Part shown: in pieces, positions 63,760 through 64,000 of the stretch
Numbering within the stretch: position 1 is the stretch's first letter
How the letters are laid out: every line of letters begins with the position of its first letter
Position numbers and translations under genes: made by a program
DNA from: Thereva unica
Lineage: Eukaryota; Arthropoda; Insecta; Diptera; Therevidae
DNA: 64,000 bases
Reading direction: 5' to 3'
Assembly (NCBI GenBank): GCA_949987705.1
Contig: OX465281.1
Coordinates: 139,052,876-139,116,875, forward strand
The notes under the pieces: generated by a model
The model's input: only the letters and a program-made list of their open reading frames with translations
What the model was told of the DNA's origin: nothing
Database searches by the model: none

Positions 63760-64000
63760 AATTCATAAATTTTTACTAAAAATTCGTCCTTTGTGTCTTT
63801 AAAAACCCCCACACCGATTTTCATTGCAATTGGAATACCATTGCCAAAAGTAGTCCACCATTTTGAATTGGCAAATTTTGACCACAAATCCGTTATTTGG
63901 AACCCTTAAAACCCCCGATTCTGATTTTCAATACAATCAGAACATAACTTCCGAAAGTATTCCGCCATTTTGAATTTTAAAATTTTACTACCAATTTGTC
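63760..64000. repeat. Two units of the ~121-bp repeat family
   Basis: AAAAACCCCCACACCGATTTTCATTGCAAT and a second AAAACCCCCGATT unit, each followed by a C(A/G)CCATTTTGAATT block, match the array at 56621-57150. The family continues past the window end. Confidence 0.65.

Overview
The window looks like heterochromatin-like or intergenic DNA from an arthropod, most likely an insect. It is AT-rich and has no recognisable intact host gene. It is almost entirely transposable elements stacked inside one another, with satellite-like tandem repeats at both ends. The evidence for an insect is the mix of families: Ty3/Gypsy elements of CsRn1-like and mdg1/412-like types, Jockey-like and CR1/Jockey-group LINEs, Helitrons, Transib-, PIF/Harbinger- and hAT-like MITEs, and a Maverick/adintovirus-like relic. 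The species cannot be named from the sequence.

Layout, left part (1-30.5 kb). A 146-bp satellite block is followed by a small MITE and a 5' Helitron fragment on the minus strand. That fragment is interrupted by a TAA-flanked MITE and partly duplicated in tandem. Next comes a decayed CsRn1-like Gypsy element (gag from 4557, 3' LTR starting at 28864). Its RT is split twice: by a Transib-type MITE (5869-6791, duplicated target CGGCT) and by a 19.8-kb LTR-retrotransposon composite (7095-26880, duplicated target CCAT). The 5' LTR of that composite holds two MITEs and a second Gypsy element (8590-16165, duplicated target TACA), which itself contains a truncated LINE. The internal region of the composite holds a tRNA-Lys-like sequence, a MIF4G-domain fragment and a full-length Jockey-like LINE (about 19264-25034), whose ORF1 is split by a foldback MITE.

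Layout, right part (31-58.7 kb). A CR1/Jockey-group LINE is split at 33721/58314 by a 24.6-kb DNA transposon with about 580-bp terminal inverted repeats and the 3-bp duplicated target AAT. It carries pieces of an XPG-like nuclease/CXC protein, and I tentatively call it AcademX-like. Inside it are a 4-kb LTR-like insertion (35842-39873, duplicated target AAAC) and a long Helitron on the minus strand whose 5' terminus is at 57285. The Helitron carries a 2,426-bp internal tandem duplication, and one duplicated copy received a very young mdg1/412-like LTR retrotransposon (42099-49860, duplicated target CTTT).

Right end (58.7-64 kb). A Maverick/adintovirus-like cassette (integrase, packaging ATPase, pX-like protein, one further small protein) is cut off by a hAT-like terminus with 70-bp repeats. 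It is followed by about 1.2 kb of TATGTAC-type satellite and by dispersed repeats also found earlier in the window.

Order of events read from the nesting: LINE, then the AcademX-like element, then the Helitron, then its internal duplication, then the mdg1-like element; and separately CsRn1-like Gypsy, then the composite LTR element, then its MITEs and Gypsy2. The most notable items are the AcademX-like giant insertion, the run of small membrane and coiled-coil ORFs ahead of gag in the mdg1-like element, the two Helitron rearrangements, the RSS-like Transib MITE, and the MIF4G fragment.
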